Source: Bog-473 sp052148295 (GTDB lineage: Bacteria; Actinomycetota; Acidimicrobiia; Acidimicrobiales; RAAP-2). Taken from it: a stretch of 64,000 bases of DNA. Each line of letters begins with the position of its first letter. Positions within the stretch are counted from its first letter, which is position 1. The stretch spans positions 1 through 64,000 of the forward strand of contig JBKQIP010000174.1 in the NCBI GenBank assembly GCA_052148295.1, in the 5' to 3' direction. Positions 1 to 8,240 of the stretch are shown one piece after another. Made by a program: the position numbers and the translations under genes. A model generated the notes under the pieces. That model was not told where the DNA came from, searched no databases, and saw nothing but the letters and a program-made list of their open reading frames with translations.

Positions 1-19
1 ATCAGCACGGAGGATGAGG

Positions 20-190
20 ATGGAGACAACTTTCGAGCCATTTGACTTAGGCGACGGGCAGTTGATTTATGGGCCGCCAGGTATCGAGCAGCGTTACCGG
101 CGGGGACAAATGCATCGCCTCGACGCAGAGTCCGCCCTCGTCCGATGGGGTTGGACGAACGATCGGATCGTCTTCCTACTGGACGGCTGA
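20..190 (+). CDS. Small hypothetical protein (56 aa), possibly the 3' end of a longer gene
   Basis: An open frame begins METTFEPFDLGDGQ and ends IVFLLDG before TGA at 188-190. A GGAGG at 9-13 sits 6 nt upstream of the ATG at 20, and another in-frame ATG lies at 14. The frame stays open to the left edge of the window, so this could also be the C-terminus of a longer protein. Composition is protein-like (acidic, aromatic residues, no low-complexity runs), but I recognise no family. It converges on the reverse-strand gene ending at 204. It is reported because the ribosome site and composition look real; function unknown. Confidence 0.4.
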   Translation: METTFEPFDLGDGQLIYGPPGIEQRYRRGQMHRLDAESALVRWGWTNDRIVFLLDG

Positions 191-203
191 GTGACTTGCC
201 GCC

Positions 204-740
204 TTATCCCTCGGTTACACCGAGGTCTTGGCGCATGGCTTTGCGAAGCTGGCGTATCTCCTCAGCCACCGGTCCGTCCAGCTCGTCGATCAGCGCACGG
301 CGAGCATCTTCATCAACCACGTGCGTGCCCTGAGCGAACTGGGCTTGGTACTTCATGAGCTGACCGAATGCGTCCGACAGCTTGGTGCTGACCGAATGGG
401 TGACAACTAGGACCCGTTCATGAGCGATCAGCTGCGCCTCCGAGTTCCGAAGGTCGAACGCTTTGCGAGCACTTTCGAGGTCCCTTGGTGACGCCGAGTA
501 GTCGTACATCTCGTTCTTCATTGCTCGCCGGAACTCTCGGGCGGCCGCATTGAGGGCAACGTAAGCGTCACGCCGTTCTCGCAGATTCGTCTGTTGCTTC
601 TCGTCCTCCCGCTGTTCTCGTTGGTTGGCCACCTCCAGTTGCTTTGTCCGTGCGTATGAGCGCTGAGTCAGAAGGGCTGCAGACAATGTTCCCAACACTC
701 CAACGATCGCCACGACCAGGGCGGTGACATTTGAGTCCAT
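204..740 (-). CDS. Membrane-anchored coiled-coil hypothetical protein
   Basis: The 178-residue protein has a single N-terminal membrane segment at about residues 5-27 (ALVVAIVGVLGTLSAALL). A long charged region follows, starting with an E/Q/R-rich stretch at about 33-55 that should form a coiled coil. There is no signal-peptidase site after the helix, so it is probably a type II or anchored protein with its bulk in the cytoplasm. Short proteins of this layout are common and unnamed in actinomycetes. No catalytic motif is visible. It stands alone, reading away from the next gene at 1091. Function unknown. Confidence 0.7.
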   Translation of the reverse strand: MDSNVTALVVAIVGVLGTLSAALLTQRSYARTKQLEVANQREQREDEKQQTNLRERRDAYVALNAAAREFRRAMKNEMYDYSASPRDLESARKAFDLRNSEAQLIAHERVLVVTHSVSTKLSDAFGQLMKYQAQFAQGTHVVDEDARRALIDELDGPVAEEIRQLRKAMRQDLGVTEG

Positions 741-1090
741 AAAGATTCCTTCGCATCCGTCAGTGATTCATGGTCAAAGCTTAAGTATTAGGCCTGCTGC
801 AGTCAGGCACCAGCAGATAGGCGCCGTGAACCCTCCCGACGTCCATGCTCACTCGGTAATGCGGCAACGTGCCCGCCGGTTACGGTCGGAGCAGCCAAGC
901 GCCCGGGATTCCAAGGAGTGGTTTTCGATCTGTGACGCAGACTGGGCGGACAGACCGAAGAGATCGGGACAAATGCCCTCAGTCAACGGACGGTTCCGAT
1001 CGGTCAGGCGTGCGGGGGCGCCTCTGCGTCGTTCCCGGAGGCCGTATCACGTAACTCGGCGACAGCTGATAGCAGATATAGATTGAATGT
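741..1090. other. 350-bp divergent intergenic region, no gene seen
   Basis: This stretch separates the start codons of two divergent genes (740 on the reverse strand, 1091 on the forward strand). The part near 765-795 is A+T-richer than its surroundings and may hold promoters. A weak 5-bp inverted repeat, GCCTG at 792-796 and CAGGC at 804-808, is visible. Open frames here lack ribosome sites and protein-like composition. Confidence 0.4.
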
Positions 1091-1795
1091 GTGGCTGCCA
1101 TAGACGGTTCCGGGGAGGATGGAGGCAGTCCGGGCCCGCCTCCCGAAAAGGCACCCCCCGACTCGATCACGGAGTTCGTGTCCGGTCTTGGCACGAACGT
1201 GCTGGCATCGTTTGTGACGCTGTTCGTTGCAGCTGAGTTGGGACTGTTGCACGTAGCAAACCATGATGGGCTTTGGATCAGCGGCGCTCTCGTTGTCGTT
1301 CTCCTGTTGGTGTTCTTCTTCGTATCTCCGGATCTCTTTCGCCACGGCGTCGGGCTCGTTCAGAACTTAGTGGCAGCACTACTCGTGATTGGCGTGATTG
1401 CTGGGACTCGCCACATCGTTAAACACAACGGCCAGGCCGTGTCCAATGGGGTCCTCGCCGCAATGGGCCTCATGATAGCGGCCTCTTTCATATATGCGTT
1501 GTTGATGCAGCCGACCGTTGATACCTTGCTGTCGCAACCGGCCGAGGGGTCCCGCAAGAATCTCGCACTTAGCTTATTTGCATGCCTTGTATTTGGTACA
1601 GGCTGGGTGTTGTGGTCAGAAATGAACCACGACCACTATCGAGACATGAACAGGGTTTGGGCCTTGGTCGTCTGTTTTGCGTTGGGAGCGTTGATCGCTT
1701 CGCCACAGTTTGACACGGTCCGAGAGTTACAGAACAAGCCGTGGTACAAATCGATCGACCGGTGGCTGGAGCGAATGACCAAACGACCGGTTTGA
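1091..1795 (+). CDS. Polytopic membrane protein of unknown function
   Basis: The 234-residue protein starts at GTG 1091. After a polar G/P-rich N-terminus (about 1-28), about six hydrophobic segments follow, near residues 36-55, 60-80, 88-105, 118-138, 150-168 and 186-203. It ends in a basic cytoplasmic tail. No transporter signature, metal site or enzyme motif is recognisable. Codon choice includes several TTA and ATA codons that are rare in the right-hand part of the window, in keeping with the lower GC of the whole left arm. It is a stand-alone gene; function unknown. Confidence 0.7.
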   Translation: MAAIDGSGEDGGSPGPPPEKAPPDSITEFVSGLGTNVLASFVTLFVAAELGLLHVANHDGLWISGALVVVLLLVFFFVSPDLFRHGVGLVQNLVAALLVIGVIAGTRHIVKHNGQAVSNGVLAAMGLMIAASFIYALLMQPTVDTLLSQPAEGSRKNLALSLFACLVFGTGWVLWSEMNHDHYRDMNRVWALVVCFALGALIASPQFDTVRELQNKPWYKSIDRWLERMTKRPV

Positions 1796-1961
1796 CCGTG
1801 AAAACGACTCAGACTCCAGACCCGGTTGGCCGACTCACCGAAGGCGCAGAACCACTTCGGTAGCTTGAACCAGGCTCTTCCGTCGCCTCAGACCACGAAA
1901 CGAGCCTAGGGCTGCTCGGCCGCTCCGGGCCGACACTGCGGTAACCGAGGTCAAGGGAGCA

Positions 1962-2228
1962 TCAGTAATGGCTGACGGCCTTCACCCTCGGTCTGATCGA
2001 GGCCAGATACACGCAGGCAAGCACCAGACCGACGATGCCCGTAAAGAACCAGAAGACGGCGATGAGAGAGATCCACATACCCTTCGACGATCTTGCTGCG
2101 GCAAATGCCTAGGTTGGCCTCGATGCGGCGTCAACGATCGCCCAGATGGGGATCACCAGGCCCACAAGCGCTACGACGAGTACGAAGAAGACGATCACCA
2201 AATCGGGACCATATATGTCGCCTGTCAT
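1962..2228 (-). pseudogene. Two-TM small membrane protein interrupted by an in-frame amber stop
   Basis: Read from ATG 2228-2226, the frame gives a first membrane helix (VIVFFVLVVALVGLVIPIWA) and the motif IVDAASRPT. It then hits TAG at 2111-2109 (codon 40). The same frame continues with AFAAARSSKGMWISLIAVFW, a second helix, and YLASIRPRVKAV to TGA at 1964-1962. Both halves match the layout of small actinobacterial PLDc_N/DUF2516-like proteins: helix, DAxxRP, AF..A..SK..WI, helix, YL..IRPRV. The amber lies between RPT and AF, where a Trp (TGG) would fit by a single G-to-A change. This is a recent nonsense mutation or a sequencing error. The 5' end overlaps the divergent gene start at 2215 by 14 bp. 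Confidence 0.65.
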
Positions 2229-2712
2229 CGATCGACCTGCTGCATTTCGACGAGCAATCGAGTCAGCCCTATCTGGAGTCGCCCCTTGCGGGCAGTCAAC
2301 GTGTTCGTTCTGTCAAGTGGCCGCTGATGCGGATCATCTATTCGGCCCTTTCAGAGGCGCATCGATTTGCAGCACGTGCGTCAATGTCGCCAAAGAATGG
2401 CTTGATGCACGAGAACCCCATCTCGTCCGGCTTGAACTTGCATGGGGTGGGCATGCGGACACCCGGATCGAACTCACCGGATCTCAGCTCTCACGCCTGG
2501 TTGATGAGTTAGTGGAAACACGGATCTTTGCGGGTGTGGACAGCTTGCGAACCGATCAGGAGATTCTGTCGTGCATGGTGATTGCATGGGGACTTCTTTG
2601 GGTCATCAACCAGTGGCTCATCCCGCAAGCCCAGGGGCAGGAAACGACGGTAAACTACATTGGTGCAGAGGTCCAAAACGGCGGAACTGTGGGAACCGTA
2701 GCGACCTGCTGA
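2215..2712 (+). CDS. Standalone ClpX-type C4 zinc finger protein with C-terminal membrane segment
   Basis: From ATG 2215 the 165-residue protein has the four cysteines of a ClpX N-terminal zinc-binding domain: C30-SF-C33 and C52-ST-C55, with GP at 44-45 between them. ClpX itself has CSFC, a GP-containing loop and ICDEC. There is no AAA+ domain. The middle part is mixed alpha/beta, and a hydrophobic helix (MVIAWGLLWVINQWLIP) lies near residues 122-138. ClpX zinc domains dimerise and bind adaptors and substrates. This protein could therefore be a regulator or tether of Clp or another partner, which is inference. Its start overlaps the broken divergent gene. The YcxB-like gene follows 16 bp downstream. 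Confidence 0.6.
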   Translation: MSPVIDRPAAFRRAIESALSGVAPCGQSTCSFCQVAADADHLFGPFRGASICSTCVNVAKEWLDAREPHLVRLELAWGGHADTRIELTGSQLSRLVDELVETRIFAGVDSLRTDQEILSCMVIAWGLLWVINQWLIPQAQGQETTVNYIGAEVQNGGTVGTVATC

Positions 2713-2728
2713 AATCAAGTTCATACGA

Positions 2729-3757
2729 GTGATGACATCCAACAAGATGGTGGTTGTGCGGCTCGAAGCAGCAGTCATCCTTCTGCTGGGAGTCATGGCC
2801 GCTTCAAGCTCGATCGCCGTTCTCAGTCGGTCTTCGGTTACTTCCGTCCTCCTGTTGCAGACGGGATTCCTCAGCCTTGCGTCTGGAGTACTCGAAATGG
2901 TCCTTGGATGGAAAACTCCGATAATGGGCATGAAGAGGATTCTCTTCTGGCTGTTGCTCCTTTTGCTGCCTGGCTTCTTGATAGCCGCCGTTGCAGTGGG
3001 TCTGGCTGGTGCCTTGGATTATTTCTCCTGGATCGCAGCGCTTTTGACGTTCTGCTTGACGATACAAAGCCTCTTCGGAAAACCCAGCCAGCGACGAATC
3101 ACGATTTATCCGCCTTTGAGGCGCACTCCAGCAGATGGGGCCGGCGATCCCCTCCATGGGCTTGCGTCTACCCGAGCCGAATTCAATGCCCAGGAGCCTG
3201 ATTTTGTGACGAGCGACGTGCCTGGGGAGGACCCGGGGCCGACGGCTATCGTCGAATATGAGTTCACACCCGAAGAGGGTGTACGGGTTCTCCGGTGGCA
3301 GTTCTCTCAGGTGGTCCGATTGCGCCGGTTGGTCGGAATGGCGACCCTTCTGGCGATGGCCGGGGTTGTCCTCCTCGTCCTGGCGAACAAGAGCTGGTAC
3401 CTGGGAGTCATAATCATCGGTGTCGCCATCCTCAATCTGCTGTGGATCGGCTGGTCCTATTACTTCGCCACGACTCGAGCGTGGAAAAAGACCGGAGCTG
3501 CGGTTGGTCCCAAGACCATGGAATTCTCCGACGCAAATGTCAGAGTGCGCACGAAGAAAAGTGATTCAGTGAACCAGTGGACGTATTATTCAGAAGCACT
3601 CGAGAGGGGAGACATGTACTTCCTGAGACTCGGCAAGGCCCGGGCCTACCTGCCGGTGCCGAAGCGAGCTTTTCGGTCGATCGTCGATGAAGTCGCCTTC
3701 CGGTCGATGGCTGAGCGACACACGAGCGTGAGCTTCACCAGCGGCCATCCGAAATAA
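2729..3757 (+). CDS. YcxB-like membrane protein
   Basis: The 342-residue protein (GTG 2729 or ATG 2732) has an N-terminal hydrophobic region with three to four helices up to about residue 105. A polar linker follows, then a typical YcxB-like module. In that module an acidic strand EYEFTPEEGVRVLRWQ (about 171-187) precedes two close helices (about 201-245), then VGPKTMEFSDANVRVRT and YLPVPKRAF. YcxB-like proteins are widespread, and their biochemical role is not established. The extra N-terminal membrane block is longer than in the usual roughly 170-residue form. It probably shares a transcript with the zinc-finger gene 16 bp upstream. Confidence 0.7.
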   Translation: MMTSNKMVVVRLEAAVILLLGVMAASSSIAVLSRSSVTSVLLLQTGFLSLASGVLEMVLGWKTPIMGMKRILFWLLLLLLPGFLIAAVAVGLAGALDYFSWIAALLTFCLTIQSLFGKPSQRRITIYPPLRRTPADGAGDPLHGLASTRAEFNAQEPDFVTSDVPGEDPGPTAIVEYEFTPEEGVRVLRWQFSQVVRLRRLVGMATLLAMAGVVLLVLANKSWYLGVIIIGVAILNLLWIGWSYYFATTRAWKKTGAAVGPKTMEFSDANVRVRTKKSDSVNQWTYYSEALERGDMYFLRLGKARAYLPVPKRAFRSIVDEVAFRSMAERHTSVSFTSGHPK

Positions 3758-3951
3758 ATCTTGGAAAACAATGATTGCTGGTTTGTACCGTGGAAGTGGT
3801 TCAAGTAGTGGCAAGAAGTGTCGGAATATTCGGGGTGGAGTCCATCTCGGCGAGCTGAACTGTGTCGTCTAGGGTCACGTGCCTCGCCGAAGATTTGGCC
3901 CTTTGGGGGGATAGCATCCCGGACGTACGACAGCAACGAAGGGGGGACCAA

Positions 3952-6900
3952 ATGCGGCACGCCGAAGCCCCCATCCCGACGTGCCAACCAAGGCGTCGGC
4001 GCATCCTCCCCGTAGTCTTACCCATTGCCCTGATCGCCTCGGGGTTCTTCGTCGCTACCGTGCTGGGTGCGGCCAGTGCGGGTGCGACCACGCCACCCAA
4101 CTCGTTCTCGACCGAGGCTCCAACACCCCCTAATGCGGGCGAGAACCCCCAAGAGGGACTCAGCGACATCTCCTGTCCCGTGCAGGGTTCGTGTGTGGCG
4201 GTAGGCAGCTACGACAATGCGGACGGAGACGTGCTTCCTCTTTTCGAAACTCTCGATTCCGGCACCTGGACCGCCACCGAAGCTCCACTGCCCGCAGGCG
4301 CCAACGTCGATGATTTTTCGAGAATTTACGGGATCAGTTGCGTCTCGGTTGGTTCCTGCGTGGCCGTCGGGTTCTATACGGATCTAAGTGGGGTCGGCCA
4401 CGCTCTCATTGAGACCTTGTCGTCGGGTACCTGGACTCCGATGGCGGCGCCACTACCCCCGCAGGCGAATGGGAATCCCGTGGCAACGCTCAATGCCATC
4501 ACATGTCCATCGTCCGATACGTGTACCGCAGTGGGCAACTACAACTCGGGAACCCTTCAAGATGCGCTGATTGACACCTACGTGGCCGGAACCTGGACTG
4601 CCGCTGAGGCACCACTGCCCTCCAGCGGTGACGATGCAGCTCTGCTCGCAGTGAACTGTGAGTCGACAGTCTCGTGCGTCGCAGTCGGGGAATATGGACC
4701 CCCCAACGTCGAGAAGACCCTAGGACTCATCGAGTCCTTCGCATCTGGCACGTGGACCTCCCAAGAGGCACCGGTTCCGAGTAATACGGTGACAGGCTCG
4801 TCGGAGTTCGTAGAACTCTCTGGGGTGTCGTGTGTCCAAGGGGGTGCCTGTCTTGCTGTTGGAGCGTATGGCGAAACTTTGAACGGAGACACCGAACAAG
4901 GACTAGAAGAGATTCAGCCGACGCCAACACCCGCGGAGTGGACTCCACAGCAGGTTTCTTCATACCCGCTCACCGGCAGCATCGTTGATCCCTTGGAACT
5001 CTCGGGGATCTCTTGCTCAACAGGCGACCAGTGCATGGGGACCGGCGCATATGACGATAACAATGGCAACCAACAGACCCTCACCTTTGTCACTTCGGCG
5101 GTCGGGTCGGGTGTCGGGGCCGTCACTCTAGCTGAGGCGGCACTGCCGCCAGATGCGGCGACTGATCCCCACGCTTATCTTGGCAGAGTGACGTGTTCGC
5201 CCGAAAATGAATGTTACGAAGTTGGTTCGTACCTCGACGCCAACGGGCACCCACAGGGCTTAATCGATCTGTCCAAGGCCCCCGGCCCCTTCACCTACTT
5301 CACTGCAAACGGCGTCGCCCCGACGTACGGCATCACAACCGGCCCGAACGGAGCATTGTGGTTCACGCAAACCGACGGCATTGGTGAGATTTCGCCAGAC
5401 GGTGTCATCTCGACATTCGTCGACTCGACTTTGCACGCTGGGGGCATCACCAGCGGACCCGACGGTGCGTTGTGGTTCACGAATGGAACCCACTCCATCG
5501 GTCGAATCACGACGAACGGCAACATATCGACCTTCACCAATCCGAGTATTGCGTCACCCTCTGAAATTGTCGCCGGGCCGGATGGAGCGCTCTGGTTCAC
5601 CAATGGGGGAAATACCCTTGGGACCGGTTCTATTGGGCGCATAACGACAAGCGGACAAGTCAGCAACTACACCAGCCCCAGCCTTTACGGCCCGACTTCC
5701 ATTGCAGTCGGTCCCGACGGTGCGTTGTGGTTCACCGACCCGGGGAACAAGACGATCGGACGCATAACGACGGACGGCGTCATCACGACGTTCACGAGTC
5801 CAAGTATCAACGCTCCCATTAGCATCACCGCCGGGTCTGACGGAGCAATGTGGTTTACCAATCAAAATTCGATTGGACGAATCACTATGACCGGTGTTGT
5901 GACGACCTTTTCCGCACCCACTATCGGAGAAAGCGCCTCGATCGCCTCCGGATCCGATGGGGCTTTGTACTTTGGCTCGATTTATGCGATCGGCAGTGTG
6001 GACATGAACGCCATCGACCGGATTACGACGTCTGGTGTCGTAACGTCGTTCGCCGGTGAAGCTGGCAGCATCACGGCCGGACCCGACGGAGCGCTGTGGT
6101 TTATTGGCGCAAATGACACCATCGGCCGCATGACCGTGCCCGTGGCGGTCAACACGACCACCGTGCCCTCGAATACAACCGTCGGCCAGACCTATCCGGC
6201 CACCACGTTGGAGGCCACCGGGGGCACCGCCCCCTATTCCTGGGCCGTGTCGTCTGGCACTCTGCCTCCGGGCCTGTCCTTGTCGCCCTCAGGAGTGCTC
6301 TCAGGTACGACCGCTTCTGCGGGCACGTTCGATTTCACCCTCCAGGCCACCGACGACACCTATCCGGGTGCCACCGCCACCCAGTCGTACTCGGTGACGG
6401 TGGACCCCCAGCCCCCGGGGGCCTACAGCCCGTTGACCCCGGTGCGCATCTGTGACACCAGAGCGGGCAACCCGTCGGATCTGAGTGGCGATGCGGCCCA
6501 GTGCAACGGGGTGGCCAATGCCGGGGAGACCCTCAGCGCCGGGGGGACCAAAACCATCTCGGTGGCCGGGGAGTTTGGGGTCCCGGCCGATGCCACCGCC
6601 GTGGTGCTCAACGTGACCGTGGTCAATCCTCAAACCCAGGGTCATCTCACCGTCTTTCCCGCCGGGTCCTCGCCCCCGTTGGCCTCCAACATCAACTACG
6701 GGGCCGGCCAGACCGTGCCCAACCTGGTCGAGGTGGGTACGGGCACGAACGGGGACGTCTCGTTCAACACGCTCTCGCAAACCGACCTGGCGGTCGACCT
6801 CGAGGGCTACGTGGCGGCCAGCGCCGCCGGAGGGTCAGGGGCGGGGCTTTACACCCCTCTGGCCTCCCCGGTGCGCATCTGTGACACCCGGCCGGGCAAC

Positions 6901-7656
6901 CCCTCGGGCCTCTCGGCGCCGGACAACCAGTGCAACGGGGTGGACAAAGCCGGGGAGACCCTCGGCGCCGGGGGCACCCTCGGGGTCCAGGTGGGAGGGG
7001 ACAACGGGATCCCGGCCGATGCCAGTGCGGTCGTGCTCAACGTCACCTCGGTCAACGCCCAGGACCCCGGACACCTCACCGTGTATCCCCAAGGCGCCCC
7101 CCTGCCCGTGGCCTCCAACGTCAACTATCAATCAGGCACCAACACGGCCAACCGAGTCATCGTGCCGCTCTCTGCCTCGGGGGGGATCTCGGTCACCAGC
7201 TCGGCCGCCTCCGACGTGCTGGTCGACGTTTCGGGTTACTACTCGGCGCTGGATGGGAGCGGGACCGAGTTCACCTCCGAAGGGGCCCCGGTGCGCATCT
7301 GTGACACCAGAGCGGGCAACCCGTCAGATCTGAGTGGCGCCGAGGACCAGTGCCTGGGCAAAACCCTGGGCGCTGGGAGCACCCTGACCATCAACGTGGC
7401 CGGACTGGCTGGGGTGCCCTCAAGCGGGGCCAAGGCGGTGGTGGTCAACCTGACCGGAGTGGGACCGAGCGCCCAAACTCACCTGACCGTCTTTCCCACG
7501 CTACCGATCCCCACCACCTCGGATCTGAACCTGGTTCCCGGGGTGACGAGGGCGAATCTGGTGGTGGCCACGCTCAGTTCCACCGGGACCATCTCGATCT
7601 ACAACAACTCGGGTAGTACCGACGTGCTGGTCGACCTGCTCGGGTGGTACTCGTAG
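3952..7656 (+). CDS. Large secreted mosaic protein: 7 two-Cys repeats, Vgb-like propeller, Ig domain, three C-terminal repeats
   Basis: The start is set at ATG 3952 because a strong AAGGGGGG lies at 3939-3946, with a basic signal peptide (RRRRILPVVLPIALIASGFF, then ending AASAGA). The product is 1234 aa and extracellular. (1) Seven repeats of about 45 aa carry an SC..CVAVG.Y core and GTWT..EAPLP. (2) Seven blades contain GPDGALWFT and IGRITT, like virginiamycin B lyase (Vgb) propellers. (3) A putative Ig domain (GGTAPYSWAVSSGTLPPGLS) follows. (4) Three repeats of about 130 aa begin PVRICDTRAGNPS and end D(L/V)LVD(L/V).G(Y/W)YS. No catalytic residues are evident; a cell-surface binding or matrix role is likely. 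The N-terminal two thirds is visibly less GC-rich than the part after about 6160. Confidence 0.75.
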   Translation: MRHAEAPIPTCQPRRRRILPVVLPIALIASGFFVATVLGAASAGATTPPNSFSTEAPTPPNAGENPQEGLSDISCPVQGSCVAVGSYDNADGDVLPLFETLDSGTWTATEAPLPAGANVDDFSRIYGISCVSVGSCVAVGFYTDLSGVGHALIETLSSGTWTPMAAPLPPQANGNPVATLNAITCPSSDTCTAVGNYNSGTLQDALIDTYVAGTWTAAEAPLPSSGDDAALLAVNCESTVSCVAVGEYGPPNVEKTLGLIESFASGTWTSQEAPVPSNTVTGSSEFVELSGVSCVQGGACLAVGAYGETLNGDTEQGLEEIQPTPTPAEWTPQQVSSYPLTGSIVDPLELSGISCSTGDQCMGTGAYDDNNGNQQTLTFVTSAVGSGVGAVTLAEAALPPDAATDPHAYLGRVTCSPENECYEVGSYLDANGHPQGLIDLSKAPGPFTYFTANGVAPTYGITTGPNGALWFTQTDGIGEISPDGVISTFVDSTLHAGGITSGPDGALWFTNGTHSIGRITTNGNISTFTNPSIASPSEIVAGPDGALWFTNGGNTLGTGSIGRITTSGQVSNYTSPSLYGPTSIAVGPDGALWFTDPGNKTIGRITTDGVITTFTSPSINAPISITAGSDGAMWFTNQNSIGRITMTGVVTTFSAPTIGESASIASGSDGALYFGSIYAIGSVDMNAIDRITTSGVVTSFAGEAGSITAGPDGALWFIGANDTIGRMTVPVAVNTTTVPSNTTVGQTYPATTLEATGGTAPYSWAVSSGTLPPGLSLSPSGVLSGTTASAGTFDFTLQATDDTYPGATATQSYSVTVDPQPPGAYSPLTPVRICDTRAGNPSDLSGDAAQCNGVANAGETLSAGGTKTISVAGEFGVPADATAVVLNVTVVNPQTQGHLTVFPAGSSPPLASNINYGAGQTVPNLVEVGTGTNGDVSFNTLSQTDLAVDLEGYVAASAAGGSGAGLYTPLASPVRICDTRPGNPSGLSAPDNQCNGVDKAGETLGAGGTLGVQVGGDNGIPADASAVVLNVTSVNAQDPGHLTVYPQGAPLPVASNVNYQSGTNTANRVIVPLSASGGISVTSSAASDVLVDVSGYYSALDGSGTEFTSEGAPVRICDTRAGNPSDLSGAEDQCLGKTLGAGSTLTINVAGLAGVPSSGAKAVVVNLTGVGPSAQTHLTVFPTLPIPTTSDLNLVPGVTRANLVVATLSSTGTISIYNNSGSTDVLVDLLGWYS
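6437..6490 (+). repeat. 54-bp direct repeat, copy 1 (within secreted protein gene)
   Basis: This copy begins CCCCGGTGCGCATCTGTGAC and is identical to 7286-7339 except for one base (G/A near its 3' end). It encodes the start of the first C-terminal repeat domain (PVRICDTRAGNPSDLSG). A third, shorter and more diverged copy lies at about 6866-6888. Confidence 0.9.
7286..7339 (+). repeat. 54-bp direct repeat, copy 2 (within secreted protein gene)
   Basis: Second near-identical copy of 6437-6490, at the start of the third C-terminal repeat domain. Recombination between the copies would delete 849 bp, a multiple of three, removing two domains in frame. Confidence 0.9.
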
Positions 7657-7691
7657 CCCCGGAATGGACGACGTCTCCGGTTGATGCGGTT

Positions 7692-7946
7692 TCAAGTCTG
7701 GCCGTCGAATTTCTGAAGGCCCTTCAGTAGCGTGCCGAGATCGACGTTCAATGCCCTGGCGATGCGGCCGAGATTGTTAAGACTGACGTTTCGCATCCCG
7801 GTCTCGACCTGACCTACGTAGGCCCTTGCGATGCCACTCTCCTCGGCAAACGCCTCCTGGGACAGTCCCATGGCCTGGCGACGCTTCCTGACCCGTCGCC
7901 CGAACTCTTCATGGAGAGGGGAACGGGGTGCCCGCTCGATGGCCAT
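7692..7946 (-). CDS. XRE-family HTH transcriptional regulator (84 aa)
   Basis: This is a compact HTH_3/Cro-C1 protein. The helix-turn-helix spans about residues 14-70, with GLSQEAFAEESGIARAYVGQ as turn and recognition helices and NLGRIARALNVDLGTLL closing the fold. There is no effector domain, so it resembles the small controller proteins of restriction-modification or phage loci as well as general regulators. No such system is seen nearby. The perfect palindrome ACTAGCTAGT at 7949-7958 lies two bases upstream of the ATG and could be its own operator. It converges with the secreted protein gene (35 bp between stops). Confidence 0.85.
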   Translation of the reverse strand: MAIERAPRSPLHEEFGRRVRKRRQAMGLSQEAFAEESGIARAYVGQVETGMRNVSLNNLGRIARALNVDLGTLLKGLQKFDGQT

Positions 7947-7948
7947 GC

Positions 7949-7958
7949 ACTAGCTAGT
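7949..7958. promoter_or_regulatory. Candidate operator palindrome upstream of XRE gene
   Basis: ACTAGCTAGT is a perfect 10-bp palindrome with CTAG cores, which are rare in high-GC DNA. It ends two bases before the XRE start codon, where a bound repressor would cover the translation start or promoter. Autoregulation is inferred; no second operator half was identified. Confidence 0.35.
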
Positions 7959-7964
7959 CCGCCA

Positions 7965-8240
7965 ACTCCGTCTTTTGCGCCGGCGGCTCCACCCCTTGGC
8001 GTCTCGCCATCGGTCCCTGACCAAGAGATGTGCTTTATCGAGTTCCCGGCTGGTTGGACAGGGCCCGCTCATCCGTCCCCGGCTCGTCAATGGATGTTCG
8101 TCATGACCGGTCACGGTGAGACCACGGCCAGTGGTGAAACCCGACCGTGGGGGCGAGGCGATGCGCTCCGCCTCGAAGACACCTATCCACCTGGGCATAT
8201 GACGTCCGTGTTCGAGCACGTCGTGTTCGCCGTGGTCCGC
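7965..8240 (+). pseudogene. Cupin-domain protein remnant, lacking its N- and C-termini
   Basis: The translated segment FAPAAPPLGVS, FIEFPAGWTGPAHPSPARQW, FVMTGHGETTASGE and PPGHMTSVFEHVVFAVV follows the single-domain cupin family of actinobacteria throughout. The family's usual N-terminal 25-30 residues and a start codon are missing: the frame runs back into the XRE gene on the other strand. Past about 8240 the frame continues to 8423 with unrelated, basic low-complexity residues. The metal-site histidines expected of this fold are only partly kept (the H of GPAHPSP and the H of PGHMTS). It looks like a gene broken at both ends at the border of the low-GC arm. Confidence 0.55.

Noticed and set aside
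2109..2111. Amber codon read as pyrrolysine or another recoded residue
   Set aside because: No recoding element or reason in this family; a Trp-to-stop mutation or sequencing error is simpler.
6437..7339. Possible CRISPR or mobile-element repeats
   Set aside because: The repeats are in frame inside coding domains, irregularly spaced and explained by protein repeat duplication.
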